This document shows, piece by piece, positions 24,667 to 34,064 of a DNA stretch of 37,520 bases; the first letter of the stretch is position 1, and every line of letters begins with the position of its first letter. The stretch spans positions 1 through 37,520 of the forward strand of contig JACPYR010000084.1 in NCBI GenBank assembly GCA_016195965.1, read 5' to 3'. The notes beneath the pieces were generated by a model. The model saw only the letters and a program-made list of their open reading frames with translations. It searched no databases and was not told where the DNA came from. Position numbers and translations under genes: made by a program. The stretch comes from Nitrosomonadales bacterium. Its GTDB lineage: Bacteria > Pseudomonadota > Gammaproteobacteria > Burkholderiales > Gallionellaceae.

Positions 24667-25612
24667 AACTCCTACCGTTTTTGTTTTAGGCGCTGGCGCA
24701 AGCATGCCTTTCGGATTTCCCTCAGGTGCAATGCTCCGCAACTCGATTTGTAAAGCAACTGCCGGGGACACGCATACAGACCTAAAAGCGGCCTTTGAAA
24801 ATAAATTCGGCATAGGAAAGCAAGAAACTCGCTGCTTTGGAGACACCTTTCAACGTTCAAATATTGGCACCATCGACGAGTTCCTTGGGAGGAATCCGCA
24901 CTTTATGGAAATCGGGAAGCTCGCAATCGCATATTATCTTTGCGGATACGAGAATCCAGACGCAGTGCGTCGTTTAGATAATGACGATAATTGGTATTCG
25001 GCGCTTTGGAAAGTGCTAACCGATGGAATTGATACAGCGGATGATCTAGCACGTAATCAAGTCAAGTTCATATCATTCAATTACGATAGGTCGTTAGAAT
25101 TTTTTCTTCATGACTCTACAAAAAATACGTTTGGGGTCACTGATGCGCAGGCTTTCAAGGCGTGGGCAAAGATTGACATATCGCATGTTTATGGCCTACT
25201 TGGGGAATTCAATTACATTTCGAATGGTAATGCGAGGCAATATATATCTGACCAATCAGCAGCTAGACTGAAGGTAGCCGCGAGCAGTATTGCTATCATG
25301 CCTGAGGCTAGAGAAGACGGGGAACAATTTCAAAATGCCCGGAACTGGCTCTATGAGGCTGAACGAATATGCTTTTTAGGTTTTGGCTTTGATGTCCTCA
25401 ATGTCAGACGCCTTGGTCTTGTAGATATTGCTATCCGACGTTCTCAAGAGAACCGACGAATTCATTCGCTCGTTGCATCTACATTTGAAAGGACGTCCAA
25501 GGAAATTGAATGGATTAGTTTGAAAATTGGAGGGTCGTTATTCTTTAACCAACTTTTATTTAACGGCAAGAATTTGCAGACGCTTAGAAACTCCGATTTG
25601 CTGTGGCCCTAA
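24659..25612 (+). CDS. SIR2-like domain protein, candidate NAD-consuming defence effector
   Basis: A 317-residue protein with the SIR2-like pattern: nucleotide-binding VFVLGAGASMPFGFPSG at 7-23, KFISFNYDRSLEFFL near 134-148 (the Asn-Tyr-Asp loop), a candidate catalytic His in SHVYGLLGEF near 176, and ICFLGFGFDVLNVRRLGL near 233, typical of the third NAD-contacting strand. SIR2-like proteins of this kind occur in anti-phage systems where they deplete NAD. No classical zinc-binding cysteines of deacetylase sirtuins are seen. The gene is visibly richer in A+T than its neighbours and follows a toxin-antitoxin pair, which suggests horizontal acquisition. No helicase, Argonaute, TIR or HerA partner is next to it. 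Confidence 0.72.
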   Translation: MIKTPTVFVLGAGASMPFGFPSGAMLRNSICKATAGDTHTDLKAAFENKFGIGKQETRCFGDTFQRSNIGTIDEFLGRNPHFMEIGKLAIAYYLCGYENPDAVRRLDNDDNWYSALWKVLTDGIDTADDLARNQVKFISFNYDRSLEFFLHDSTKNTFGVTDAQAFKAWAKIDISHVYGLLGEFNYISNGNARQYISDQSAARLKVAASSIAIMPEAREDGEQFQNARNWLYEAERICFLGFGFDVLNVRRLGLVDIAIRRSQENRRIHSLVASTFERTSKEIEWISLKIGGSLFFNQLLFNGKNLQTLRNSDLLWP

Positions 25613-25813
25613 TTAAATCAGCGTGAACAGCAAAAAAAGTCGCTGTTAGCTTATCTAAAATTTTGCTTCTATGTGGTAATGAGAAGTTTGGAATGCCCTC
25701 TTTTTCACAGCATTGTATGTCTCATATGTATCGGCAGCGACACTTGACTCAGAGCGGCATTCGAGTAGTACAAATTTAAGCATGGTTACGACAACCCCCT
25801 CCGGAGAAAATTA

Positions 25814-26554
25814 ATGCGCGTTGGATTTTTTGTTACTTGCCTGGTTGACGCCATGCGTCCGCGCATCGGCTTTGCGGCGATCAAGTTGCTGGAGGCGGCG
25901 GGGTGCGAGGTCGTCGTGCCCGAGCAGCAGACCTGCTGCGGACAACCCGGCTATAACTCGGGAGACCGCAAGTCCGCCGAAGCGCTGGCGCTGAAGTTCC
26001 TCGCCGAGTTCGAGGCATTCGATTATGTGGTTGTGCCATCCGGTTCCTGCGGCGGAATGGTCCACGTGCATTATCCCGATCTGCTCAAAGATGATCCGGC
26101 AATGCTGGCAAGAATCACCGCCCTGAGCAAGCGTACTTACGAGCTGACCGACTTTCTGGTCAACGTCGCCAAGCTGAAACAAGTGCCCGGCACTTTCAAA
26201 GGCACGCTGACCTATCACGATTCATGCTCCGGCCTGCGCGAGCTCGATGTCTACAAGCAGCCGCGCGCGCTGCTGGCCACGATGCCCGGTGTCGAAATAA
26301 AGGAGATGGTGGAATCGACTACCTGCTGTGGGTTCGGCGGCACGTTCTCGGTGAAGTACGGCGAGCTGTCCACGCGCATGGCGGACAACAAGTGCCAGCA
26401 CATCGCGGCCACGCACGCAGGTGCTATTGTCGGCGGCGACCTCGGTTGTCTGCTGAACATCGAAGGCCGTCTGCGCCGCACTGGCGATCACGCTACGCAG
26501 GTGTTGCATGTGGCGGAGGTGTTGTCAGGTTTAGATAAAGAAGACTTGCCATAA
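25814..26554 (+). CDS. lutA: L-lactate oxidation complex subunit LutA
   Basis: Fe-S protein subunit of the LutABC L-lactate dehydrogenase complex, 246 residues, made of two cysteine-rich CCG domains. The CCG motifs are TCCGQPGYNSG near residue 40 and TCCGFGGTFSVKYGEL near 170, with paired SGSCGGMVHVHYP and DLGCLLNIEGRLRR. Start at 25814 is supported by GGAG (25803-25806). A weak promoter-like TTGACT lies at 25744-25749. The 200 bases upstream hold no other gene. lutB follows after 153 bases containing an inverted-repeat element rather than the usual short gap. Confidence 0.93.
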   Translation: MRVGFFVTCLVDAMRPRIGFAAIKLLEAAGCEVVVPEQQTCCGQPGYNSGDRKSAEALALKFLAEFEAFDYVVVPSGSCGGMVHVHYPDLLKDDPAMLARITALSKRTYELTDFLVNVAKLKQVPGTFKGTLTYHDSCSGLRELDVYKQPRALLATMPGVEIKEMVESTTCCGFGGTFSVKYGELSTRMADNKCQHIAATHAGAIVGGDLGCLLNIEGRLRRTGDHATQVLHVAEVLSGLDKEDLP

Positions 26555-26568
26555 AAAACCTAAATTAA

Positions 26569-26687
26569 GCCACAGAGATCACAGAGGACACAGAGATGAA
26601 GCAGATAACTCATATTTTTAATGCTCACCCGATAGGAAAGATGGCTGTCAACAGAAAGCAACTGTCTTTCTCTGTGTTCTCTGTGGC
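26569..26687. repeat. CCACAGAG-type inverted-repeat element between lutA and lutB
   Basis: Left arm GCCACAGAGATCACAGAGG (from 26569) and right arm TTTCTCTGTGTTCTCTGTGGC (26667-26687) are inverse complements with a few mismatches, around roughly 70 unrelated bases. Related elements are common in intergenic regions of many proteobacteria. It resembles the AGATTACGCAG-armed elements at 9995 and 19990 in layout, with a different arm sequence. Confidence 0.8.
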
Positions 26688-26707
26688 CAAATGGTTTTTC
26701 TGACACT

Positions 26708-27085
26708 ATGCAGAACACCTCCCTCCAATTCAAGAAACAGGTCACCGTAAAACTGGCCGATGTCAGGTTGCAGGACGCGCTGTCGCGCTTGCAGTCGCGC
26801 TTTGTCGGCGGGCGCTCCGCAGTCATCAGCGAGATACATGATCTGGAGCAAACGCGCACTGCTGCGGCGGCAATCCGCGACCGTGTGCTGAACAACCTGG
26901 AACACTGGCTGCTGCATTTCGAGCGGCAGGCCACCGCGCGCGGCGCGGTCGTGCATTGGGCTGAGACAGGCGACGACGTGAACCGCATCGTCGCGGAGAT
27001 CGCCGCGCAGCACGGCGTCAAGACTGCGGCCAAATCCAAGTCCATGGTCAGCGAAGAGTGCGGGCTGAACGACGCGCTGGAATAA
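26708..27085 (+). pseudogene. lutB: LutB 5' part, ended by an in-frame TAA
   Basis: First 125 residues of the LutB subunit of the L-lactate oxidation complex, starting MQNTSLQFKKQVTVKLADVRLQ. The frame stops at TAA 27083-27085 after NDALE and continues in the same frame with AGITVMETDLGEY, which in intact LutB is contiguous. One substitution (for example AAA, GAA or CAA to TAA) would explain the interruption. No other damage is seen, so the change is recent, a sequencing error, or the protein is made in two pieces or by read-through. Confidence 0.85.
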
Positions 27086-27097
27086 GCCGGCATCACC

Positions 27098-28114
27098 GTG
27101 ATGGAAACCGACTTGGGCGAATACATCCTGCAACTCGCCCACGAAGCGCCCTCGCACATCGTCGCGCCGGTGGTGCACAAAAACAAGGAAGAGATTTCCG
27201 ACCTGTTCGCGGAGAAACATCATCTGCCGCGCAAGACCGGTATCGCCGAGCTGTGCCGCGAGGCGCGCGAAGTGTTGCGCCCCGCCTTTCTCAATGCGGA
27301 CATGGGCATCTCCGGCGGCAATTTCCTGGTGGCCGAAACCGGCTCGGTGCTGATCGTCACCAACGAGGGCAACGGGCGGCTGGTGACCACGCTGCCGCGC
27401 GTGCATGTCGCGATCACCGGCATCGAAAAGGTTGTACCGACGCTGGAAGACGTGAGCACCTTGCTGCGCCTGCTGCCGCGCTCCGCCACCGGGCAGTCGA
27501 TCACCAACTATGTATCGGTGCTGACCGGAACTAAAAAACCGGAAGACCACGACGGCCCGGAACACTTCCACATCATCCTGCTCGACAATGGCCGCAGCGG
27601 TCTGGTCGGCGGAGAGATGCAGGAGATGCTGCGTTGCATACGCTGCGGCGCATGCATGAACCATTGCCCGGTGTACCAAAATATCGGCGGCCATGCCTAT
27701 GGCTGGGTGTATCCAGGCCCGATGGGTTCGATACTCACGCCGCTGCTGGGCGGTCTCGAAAAATCGCCAGACCTGCCCAATGCCTCGACCTTCTGCGGCG
27801 CCTGTGCAGCGGTATGTCCGGTGAAAATTCCACTGCCCGATCTGCTGCGCAAGCTGCGCGAGAAGCAGATGCAGCGCGGCATGAAGTCGAGTCAGGAAAC
27901 CTTCGCGCTCAAGCTGTGGGCATGGCTGGCGCTACGCCCCAAGCTGTATGCGCTGGCGACACGTATAGGCGTGCGCATGATGCGGATGATGGGCGGCAAG
28001 GAAAAAATGCTGCATACGCTGCCCGGCGCCAGCGGCTGGACGAATGGCCGCGACTTCTCCGCTCCGTCTGGAAAAACTTTCCGCGAACTGTACAAACTCG
28101 GGGCGCACAAATGA
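27098..28114 (+). pseudogene. lutB: LutB 3' part: LUD domain remainder and two 4Fe-4S motifs
   Basis: The remaining 338 residues of LutB in the same frame as the 5' part. The LUD-domain core reads ADMGISGGNFLVAETGSV and PRVHVAITGIEKVVPTLED. The ferredoxin-type region has CIRCGACMNHCPVY and FCGACAAVCPVKIP, each with C-x2-C-x2-C-x3-CP. The C-terminus overlaps lutC by ATGA. If re-initiation occurs, GTG 27098 or ATG 27101 could serve, but no good ribosome binding site precedes them. Both halves would be needed for a normal subunit of about 470 residues. Confidence 0.85.
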
Positions 28115-28749
28115 ATGCTCGCGAAAAAATACTGGGCAAAATTCGCAACACACCAGCGAATGCATCGATGGCTGCGATTGCCGAACATCTCGCGCAGCAT
28201 CCGCGCGGGCCTTTGCCGCCGCGCCCCGATAATTTGGTCGCGCATTTCAAGGAACGCGCGCTCAAACTGTCCAGCGATGTGCGGGAAACCGCTGACCTGA
28301 TGGAAGTTCCGACACTGCTGGCGAATTATCTGAACGAGCGAAAACTGCCTGTGAACGGCGTATGCTGGCCGTCCCTGTCCAGATTGCCGTGGAGCGCCGC
28401 CGGACTGGACATGCAGCCTCGTCCAGCCAAGAATCAGGATCTGGTGGGCGTGACCGGCGCATTCTGTGCGATTGCGGAAACCGGCACGCTGATGATGTTG
28501 TCGGGAGAGCAAACGCCAGCCACCACCAGCCTGCTGCCCGAAACTCACGTGGCGGTGCTCGATCCAGATCGCATCGTCGCAACGATGGAAGATGCCTGGG
28601 ATATGCTGCGCAAGGAATATCGGCAGCCACCGCGCGCGGTCAATTTCATCTCAGGCCCGTCGCGCACCGCCGACATCGAGCAGACCGTCACGCTGGGCGC
28701 GCACGGCCCTTACCGGGTGCTGCTGATTCTTGCACCGCTGAAATTTTAG
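28111..28749 (+). CDS. lutC: L-lactate oxidation complex subunit LutC
   Basis: LUD-domain protein of 212 residues, third subunit of the lactate oxidation complex. Visible features are the N-terminal MNAREKILGKIR, the central GVTGAFCAIAETGTLMMLSGEQTPA and the C-terminal NFISGPSRTADIEQTVTLGAHGPYRVLLIL, all typical of LutC/YkgG. The ATG at 28111 overlaps the lutB stop (ATGA), so translation is coupled. It ends the operon and converges on pilY1. Confidence 0.94.
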   Translation: MNAREKILGKIRNTPANASMAAIAEHLAQHPRGPLPPRPDNLVAHFKERALKLSSDVRETADLMEVPTLLANYLNERKLPVNGVCWPSLSRLPWSAAGLDMQPRPAKNQDLVGVTGAFCAIAETGTLMMLSGEQTPATTSLLPETHVAVLDPDRIVATMEDAWDMLRKEYRQPPRAVNFISGPSRTADIEQTVTLGAHGPYRVLLILAPLKF

Positions 28750-28816
28750 TTGCCAAATAGCTGCTATTCTTTAATTACAATTCTCAGTAAAAGCAATTAC
28801 TGTGCTGGCTTCTTTT

Positions 28817-28838
28817 CGTCACCCGGCTTGGGGTGACG
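28817..28838. terminator. Perfect 8-bp hairpin between convergent lutC and pilY1
   Basis: CGTCACCC and GGGTGACG around a six-base loop, about 68 bases after the lutC stop and 99 bases beyond the pilY1 stop. The position suits a shared end of two convergent transcripts, but neither side is followed by a T-run, so intrinsic termination is uncertain. Confidence 0.45.
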
Positions 28839-28936
28839 GATGTAGTGAATTGAGTGGATTTCTTGAACGGCCAGGCACGGATCATCCTCGCTCAAGCCGA
28901 AGTTCCGCTATTGGGCAGTCGATAAAAAAGCCAATT

Positions 28937-31900
28937 TTATTTCGATAATAGTTGACGCCATGAAACTCGGCGCGCTCCCCCTGTTGGCGGTGGTGTATTG
29001 ACAGGGCGGCAGATGAGGACGCCGGTCGAGTCGTTTGTGCACAGCGCTTTATTTCCGTTGGGCAGGCTGATAAATATCGGTGCGGTTGACAGCGAACCCG
29101 TATGTTGACCAGCGACTATCCCCATGGTGTAAGTCCCGTTCGGCAGCTGTGCGGACATGCCGGTAGGAAGGGAGGCCGCCGTAGTAGCACTAATGGTGGC
29201 GATCGCATTAGAGGGGAAAGAGCCCGTGGTGTAATCCAGGACATAGTTGTAGCTATTGCCGCCTGTCGCGCAGACGCTGGAACTGGGCACGTTGGTGTTG
29301 AATGCCAGCAAGCCGAGTTGGAGCATGGGATCGGTGTTGAGGCGTTCTCCGCTATCCGGAAAATCGACATACCAGCCGCTGTTGGCAGGAATGCTGACGG
29401 CGTTGTTGGTGCTGGTGCGAATAATCTGACCGAAGGTGCACAGAGTCGCGGGTGCACCTTGAGGGCAAGTCGCGGTGAACTCGGTCTGCTGCACAAATGG
29501 GTTGGTCGTAACGGTGCGCGGGTTAGGATAGATCGCCACGCTTGGCGTCGTGTTGGCCAACAGCGGGTCCATGATGCCATACATGGTTTGCAGATTAGGC
29601 GATGCCTGGGTCGCGTCGGTTAAATCGGTGACGCCCAGATAGCGACCGGTACCCACGAAGACGACCGTCTTGCCGTTGATCAGGCCGACCTCGGGTTTGC
29701 TGGTGATGGGTTGTATTGCGCCATTCGGGCCTTTGAGCGTTGCCAGCAATTGCGCGTCAAAACCGGCGGCACCGACGTTGCCGTTGATATCGAAGCGCCA
29801 CAGATTACCCAACAAATCACCGCCATAGACTTGCAGCACGGTCGAATCGAGCGAGGGATTCACCACTTGCGCGATGATGCGCGACAAACCGCTGGGCGAG
29901 GTCGGGCTGCCCACCCCGGTGCTGATGTCAAGCAGCAGAGCACCGGTGTATGCGTTCAGCACGAACAGATGCCCCAGACCGTCAGCATTGTTGTAACCGG
30001 AAGTCAGCAGCACAACCCAGGTGCCGCCGGCATAAGCGCCGGTACCTGTGCCGCCCAGCTTCACGATTTGCGGATTGCCATAGCTGTATCCGAGATTGGC
30101 GTTGGTAAATTCCCACAAAGCTTTAGGGGCGGCAGGATTGGTAACGTCCAGCGCATAATAGCTTTTCCCTCCGGCATTTAATCCGCCAACCAGGATGGTT
30201 TTCCAGGTGGTGGTGGTACTGCTGGTTCCGCTGCACTGCACGGCGGGCGCGGTCGGACAGATGTCTGTGGCAAGCGGGCTGCCGTCCACAAAGTATTGGT
30301 GGTTGCCCGCATAATTGATGTCGGCCAGCTTGTAGAGGTTAGGCATCACCGCAGTGGGAACAAAAGCCCATGCCTCCGCACCGCCAGTCACGTTGACCCC
30401 ACCGCTTGTCACAACATCACCTGTCACGTTGTCCATCATGTCGCTGGTCGCATAGAAGGCATGCAGCATACCGTCGTTGGCACCGACGTAAATCATGCTT
30501 TGGCGAGCGGCCTTGGCCGTGACGAAATCGGCGTAGCCGGTGTCGGAATAGAGCAACAAAGGCGCTTTCACATAAGCTGCCTGCGAATCCACGATGTCAC
30601 CCAAAAGATGGGCGCGTTGCCGGTAATATTTGGTCAAGTCGGCGGGGTAGCCTTCATTGCTGCGGTCACCGGCCAGATAGGCTACCAGGTTCGACCCGGC
30701 GGCGGCAGTTTTTTGTGCGGCAGTCAGGCAGGATGCTCCCGATGTACAAAATTGTGTAAGTGAATTGATGTTAGGGGTGTTGAAATTTGCATTGCCGCCA
30801 AAGTTGGTCGCGTTGAAAACCTGCAAACCGTTGGCGGCAGTGCCACTGAAAGCGTAGATATTGCGCGCTGTGTTGCTATCCAATAACGCCCCGGCTTCCC
30901 AGTCTATGGTGGAAGACAGCGCCCCAGTCGTCAGGTCCAGTTGTTGCCGGACCAGTCGACCATACCAATCTTGCGAAACAAAATTGGAACTGAAGATGAA
31001 ATTATCGCCGGTCGAAATATTCGGATTGCTGATGGAGGCGGATGCCGAAGACCCAGTGCGGGCCGAGACGCCGGCTAGCGCTGAGGATATCCCGGTCGAT
31101 AGCGAAGCCGGGTTGGTGGCGCTGAAATAAGTGCCACGCCCGTCCACTGCGGCATGCCAGAGGTCGTCTATGGTAGTCGGCCCGTTGCTGATTGGAATAG
31201 GCCAGTTACATACCGTGCCATTTGCCTGCCAGGAGCAGACTCCTGTTGTTGAGTCAGCCAAAAGTCCATGTTTAACAGAAAAGAAATCACCGCTGCTATC
31301 GGTTTGATAGGTTGGCGAAAACACCATGCTGCCGCGGGCGCCGAGTCCCAGCGTGAAGGTGGTCATGTGCTGCCAAGAAGCCGCATCCAGACCGCTGGTG
31401 GGCACGTTATTCGTTGAGACATCCGTCCCCAATACACCGCTGGTATTGGCAAGGGATGAGTCACGTATATCGGTCACGTAATAATATTCTGCGACATCTG
31501 ACAACGTGTTGGATGTTCCGCCGGATGAGGTTACGGTCGTTACCGGGGAGCCGACCGTAGTAACGCTGGACAGCAGGGTGACCGCAGGCGTTCCAATTGT
31601 TGCGTTCGTGGTGCTGGCCAGAGTAGCACTGCTGGTCGTCGATGTTCCAGCAGCAGGGATGGGATTTGTACTGCAAGAAGTGGTGGCCGTGCCATTAGTC
31701 CATGTGGTTGATCCGCTGGGCGCCCCGGTGTCGCTATTGATCACGGTATTGGAACTGACATTGCTGGCGGTCGGGCCGACGGTGGTGATTACCGGTGCGC
31801 CGGATAGCCCGTTGATGGTGGTGACGGTGCTGGTAACAACAGTGGTGTAATTGTCCACGGAGGTCACCGTGTTGTTGATCAACTCATTAAAGGTTTGCGG

Positions 31901-33433
31901 TTGAGAAGTAACGAGATATCTATTACTGCTGCAACCCCCTGTGCCTTTTGTTGCGGCCGTGGTGGTTATTGTTCTCTGCCATACCTTGGTCGTATTCTGA
32001 TTGGTCACGGTTTGCTTCGTGTCTACGGTCGTGGTCGGGGTTGCGGTGGCGGAGGAGGTGGTGGCGCCATCAAACATCGGCCTGACCTCTGTGCCATCGC
32101 AGTTGCCGACCGCCGTGGTCGATGGGCCGGTGGTGGGGCTGCATGAACTGCCCGGTTGGGCTTTCAGGGTTGTGTTGGTAGCGTTGTTCCAAAAACCATC
32201 CGTGGACAGTATCGTGAAATTCTGCTGGCAGGAATACTCGACCGGATCTTTTGCTGTGACGGTATTCAGTGTGTTGTTAGGCAATTTGTGCGCATACAGC
32301 AGCCCGGCGCTCGACAGTGCTTGGAGCAGTGGCGTGGAGCTGCCCGGGCTGGTACCGTATAGCTTGGCATAAAAGTCGGTACGCTGGGTGCTGGCAGGAG
32401 AAGTCGTGTTCACGAATGGAGCCAGGTTCAGGAAATCGCTGCCGCCATTGTTGTTCATGGTAGCAAAACCCACCCGGTAATTGCTGCCGATATTATTGAA
32501 TGCCCAACCGGTCGCAGTCTTCATCATGTTGATGCGTGTCCGGTAATAGCTATACCAGTTGGCGAAGTTGGTAAGTTTGCTCGCGGTCGTATCCGGGAAC
32601 ACGTCGAGGGTCAAAGTCATGCCGCCGCTTTGGGTGATGACCGGTGTGAAATTGGCTGCGGAAGAAGGGCCGGTGATCGTGACGGTGCTGCCCGAAGCGG
32701 TTGCGCTATAACCATTCAACGTGATTTTCGCGGCGATGTTGCTGGCCAGCGTGCTGCTGCTGGTCGTGGCGGTGCCGGAAGCGGCGGACATGATTTGCGT
32801 GCCGTTCACCGTGATGCCGCTCACCGAGGTGCTGCTGGTTCCGTTGATGGTGATGGTGGTGGTTTCAGCAGTGGCCAGCCGGTATTTTTTGAACACGGCA
32901 TTGCCGGGGGCTGCACCGAAAGCGCTGTTGCATTCTTTGTAGAAGGTGCTGTTGGTGTTGGCGTAATTTTTCAGTGCATTGGTAGTTTGCGTACCGGTAT
33001 AAGCATAGTAAAAAGCTGATCCGGTTGTTCCGCCGGAACTGAAGCTAGCATCCAGGTTGGTGGTGCCCAAACCGGTGTTGTAGCCATCGGTCCAGGCAGA
33101 GGTAAAAGTACTGTTGGGGTAGCTGGTGCCGTCTGCTTTTACCGGAGGCGTGTGGGTGATCGCAGGGTCGTAGTAGACCCCGTTGCACTGGCTGCTGACA
33201 AAACCATAATTACCTGAAAAATTATTGGTGTCGTCGGGCATGTAGTCCCAGCCCATGCTGCCCGAATCGTCCATCATCAGAAACACGTTGGGCTTCACCA
33301 GTTGGGTCGAGGCAGACGAAGTGACCAGCGGCGCCTGGGCGATATCGGTGATGGCAGCCTGTGCATTTGCCATTATGGCGATGATAATGACGACCTTTCC
33401 CGCATGAGTGAGAAATTTATCGATGGTGGTCAT
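28937..33433 (-). CDS. pilY1: Type IV pilus tip-associated protein PilY1
   Basis: A 1498-residue secreted adhesin and pilus-biogenesis factor. A signal peptide (VVIIIAIMANAQA) lies in the first 30 residues. A von Willebrand A-type region begins near 48 with the MIDAS-like NVFLMMDDSGSMGWDY. Residues about 450-690 are a Thr/Ser/Val-rich low-complexity insert. The PilY1 beta-propeller starts near 960, with MIYVGANDGMLHAFYA and VNPAAPKALWEF. The C-terminus has a few cysteines. It is the last gene of the minor pilin operon, with GGAG before the start. PilY1 works with the minor pilins to prime pilus assembly and mediates surface contact. Confidence 0.93.
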   Translation of the reverse strand: MTTIDKFLTHAGKVVIIIAIMANAQAAITDIAQAPLVTSSASTQLVKPNVFLMMDDSGSMGWDYMPDDTNNFSGNYGFVSSQCNGVYYDPAITHTPPVKADGTSYPNSTFTSAWTDGYNTGLGTTNLDASFSSGGTTGSAFYYAYTGTQTTNALKNYANTNSTFYKECNSAFGAAPGNAVFKKYRLATAETTTITINGTSSTSVSGITVNGTQIMSAASGTATTSSSTLASNIAAKITLNGYSATASGSTVTITGPSSAANFTPVITQSGGMTLTLDVFPDTTASKLTNFANWYSYYRTRINMMKTATGWAFNNIGSNYRVGFATMNNNGGSDFLNLAPFVNTTSPASTQRTDFYAKLYGTSPGSSTPLLQALSSAGLLYAHKLPNNTLNTVTAKDPVEYSCQQNFTILSTDGFWNNATNTTLKAQPGSSCSPTTGPSTTAVGNCDGTEVRPMFDGATTSSATATPTTTVDTKQTVTNQNTTKVWQRTITTTAATKGTGGCSSNRYLVTSQPQTFNELINNTVTSVDNYTTVVTSTVTTINGLSGAPVITTVGPTASNVSSNTVINSDTGAPSGSTTWTNGTATTSCSTNPIPAAGTSTTSSATLASTTNATIGTPAVTLLSSVTTVGSPVTTVTSSGGTSNTLSDVAEYYYVTDIRDSSLANTSGVLGTDVSTNNVPTSGLDAASWQHMTTFTLGLGARGSMVFSPTYQTDSSGDFFSVKHGLLADSTTGVCSWQANGTVCNWPIPISNGPTTIDDLWHAAVDGRGTYFSATNPASLSTGISSALAGVSARTGSSASASISNPNISTGDNFIFSSNFVSQDWYGRLVRQQLDLTTGALSSTIDWEAGALLDSNTARNIYAFSGTAANGLQVFNATNFGGNANFNTPNINSLTQFCTSGASCLTAAQKTAAAGSNLVAYLAGDRSNEGYPADLTKYYRQRAHLLGDIVDSQAAYVKAPLLLYSDTGYADFVTAKAARQSMIYVGANDGMLHAFYATSDMMDNVTGDVVTSGGVNVTGGAEAWAFVPTAVMPNLYKLADINYAGNHQYFVDGSPLATDICPTAPAVQCSGTSSTTTTWKTILVGGLNAGGKSYYALDVTNPAAPKALWEFTNANLGYSYGNPQIVKLGGTGTGAYAGGTWVVLLTSGYNNADGLGHLFVLNAYTGALLLDISTGVGSPTSPSGLSRIIAQVVNPSLDSTVLQVYGGDLLGNLWRFDINGNVGAAGFDAQLLATLKGPNGAIQPITSKPEVGLINGKTVVFVGTGRYLGVTDLTDATQASPNLQTMYGIMDPLLANTTPSVAIYPNPRTVTTNPFVQQTEFTATCPQGAPATLCTFGQIIRTSTNNAVSIPANSGWYVDFPDSGERLNTDPMLQLGLLAFNTNVPSSSVCATGGNSYNYVLDYTTGSFPSNAIATISATTAASLPTGMSAQLPNGTYTMGIVAGQHTGSLSTAPIFISLPNGNKALCTNDSTGVLICRPVNTPPPTGGARRVSWRQLLSK

Positions 33434-33455
33434 GGCAGACTCCTGTGCTTGGTGA

Positions 33456-34064
33456 TTACAAGGCGACGACAGTTTGGGTGTAACTTACTGTGTTGCGCGG
33501 ACCCACGGTACGTACAGTGACGCGGTAATAAATCTGGTTAATCGAATTTAAAACAATCGTTCCTCCTCCCTGGCTCGAATTGAGCACGTAAGAGGGCGGG
33601 CTATAGCTGCAAATGACGCCGACTTGCGAAGGTGTGCCGGTCGCGTTACACAGGCGATGGATGGTATAGGACACCACGTTGCCGGCCGCATCCGGGTTGC
33701 AATTGGTCGGTACGCATACATATCTTCCAGCCGGAACAATTTGGTTGCTCCAATAACTATCCCAACTTACATTGGCTCCCGGGTGCTGTTCCGATGCGGT
33801 ATAACCGTTGGGAGGGTTATCGGCATAAAGTAAGTTGCCGGCGCTCTCCAGCCATGCCACCGCTGCTTCGGTGCCTTGGTCGGCGGAATTGACCGTGGCC
33901 TGCTTGAACGCCAGGTTGCCGGCGATCACGTTAGTGGTGTCCACAGAGCGCACCAGCGCGACCGCAGCCAGCGTCATCGCCACCAAGACGATCAAGGTAA
34001 TCACCAGCACGACACCGGATTGTCGGGCGCGCGGTGGCATGGATCGAGTACGATGAGTTAGCAT
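33456..34064 (-). CDS. pilX: Minor pilin PilX
   Basis: Minor pseudopilin of 202 residues. The leader MLTHRTRSMPPRARQSG is followed by the hydrophobic helix VVLVITLIVLVAMTLAAVALVR, lacking Glu5 as usual in PilX, and then NVIAGNLAFKQATVNSADQGTEAAVAWL, the conserved PilX segment. The frame is open to 34151, but the Met at 34064 gives the right leader length and overlaps the pilW stop by seven bases, the same ATGCTAA arrangement as at the pilE-fimT junction. It is inserted in the inner membrane and helps to initiate pilus assembly. Confidence 0.9.
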   Translation of the reverse strand: MLTHRTRSMPPRARQSGVVLVITLIVLVAMTLAAVALVRSVDTTNVIAGNLAFKQATVNSADQGTEAAVAWLESAGNLLYADNPPNGYTASEQHPGANVSWDSYWSNQIVPAGRYVCVPTNCNPDAAGNVVSYTIHRLCNATGTPSQVGVICSYSPPSYVLNSSQGGGTIVLNSINQIYYRVTVRTVGPRNTVSYTQTVVAL

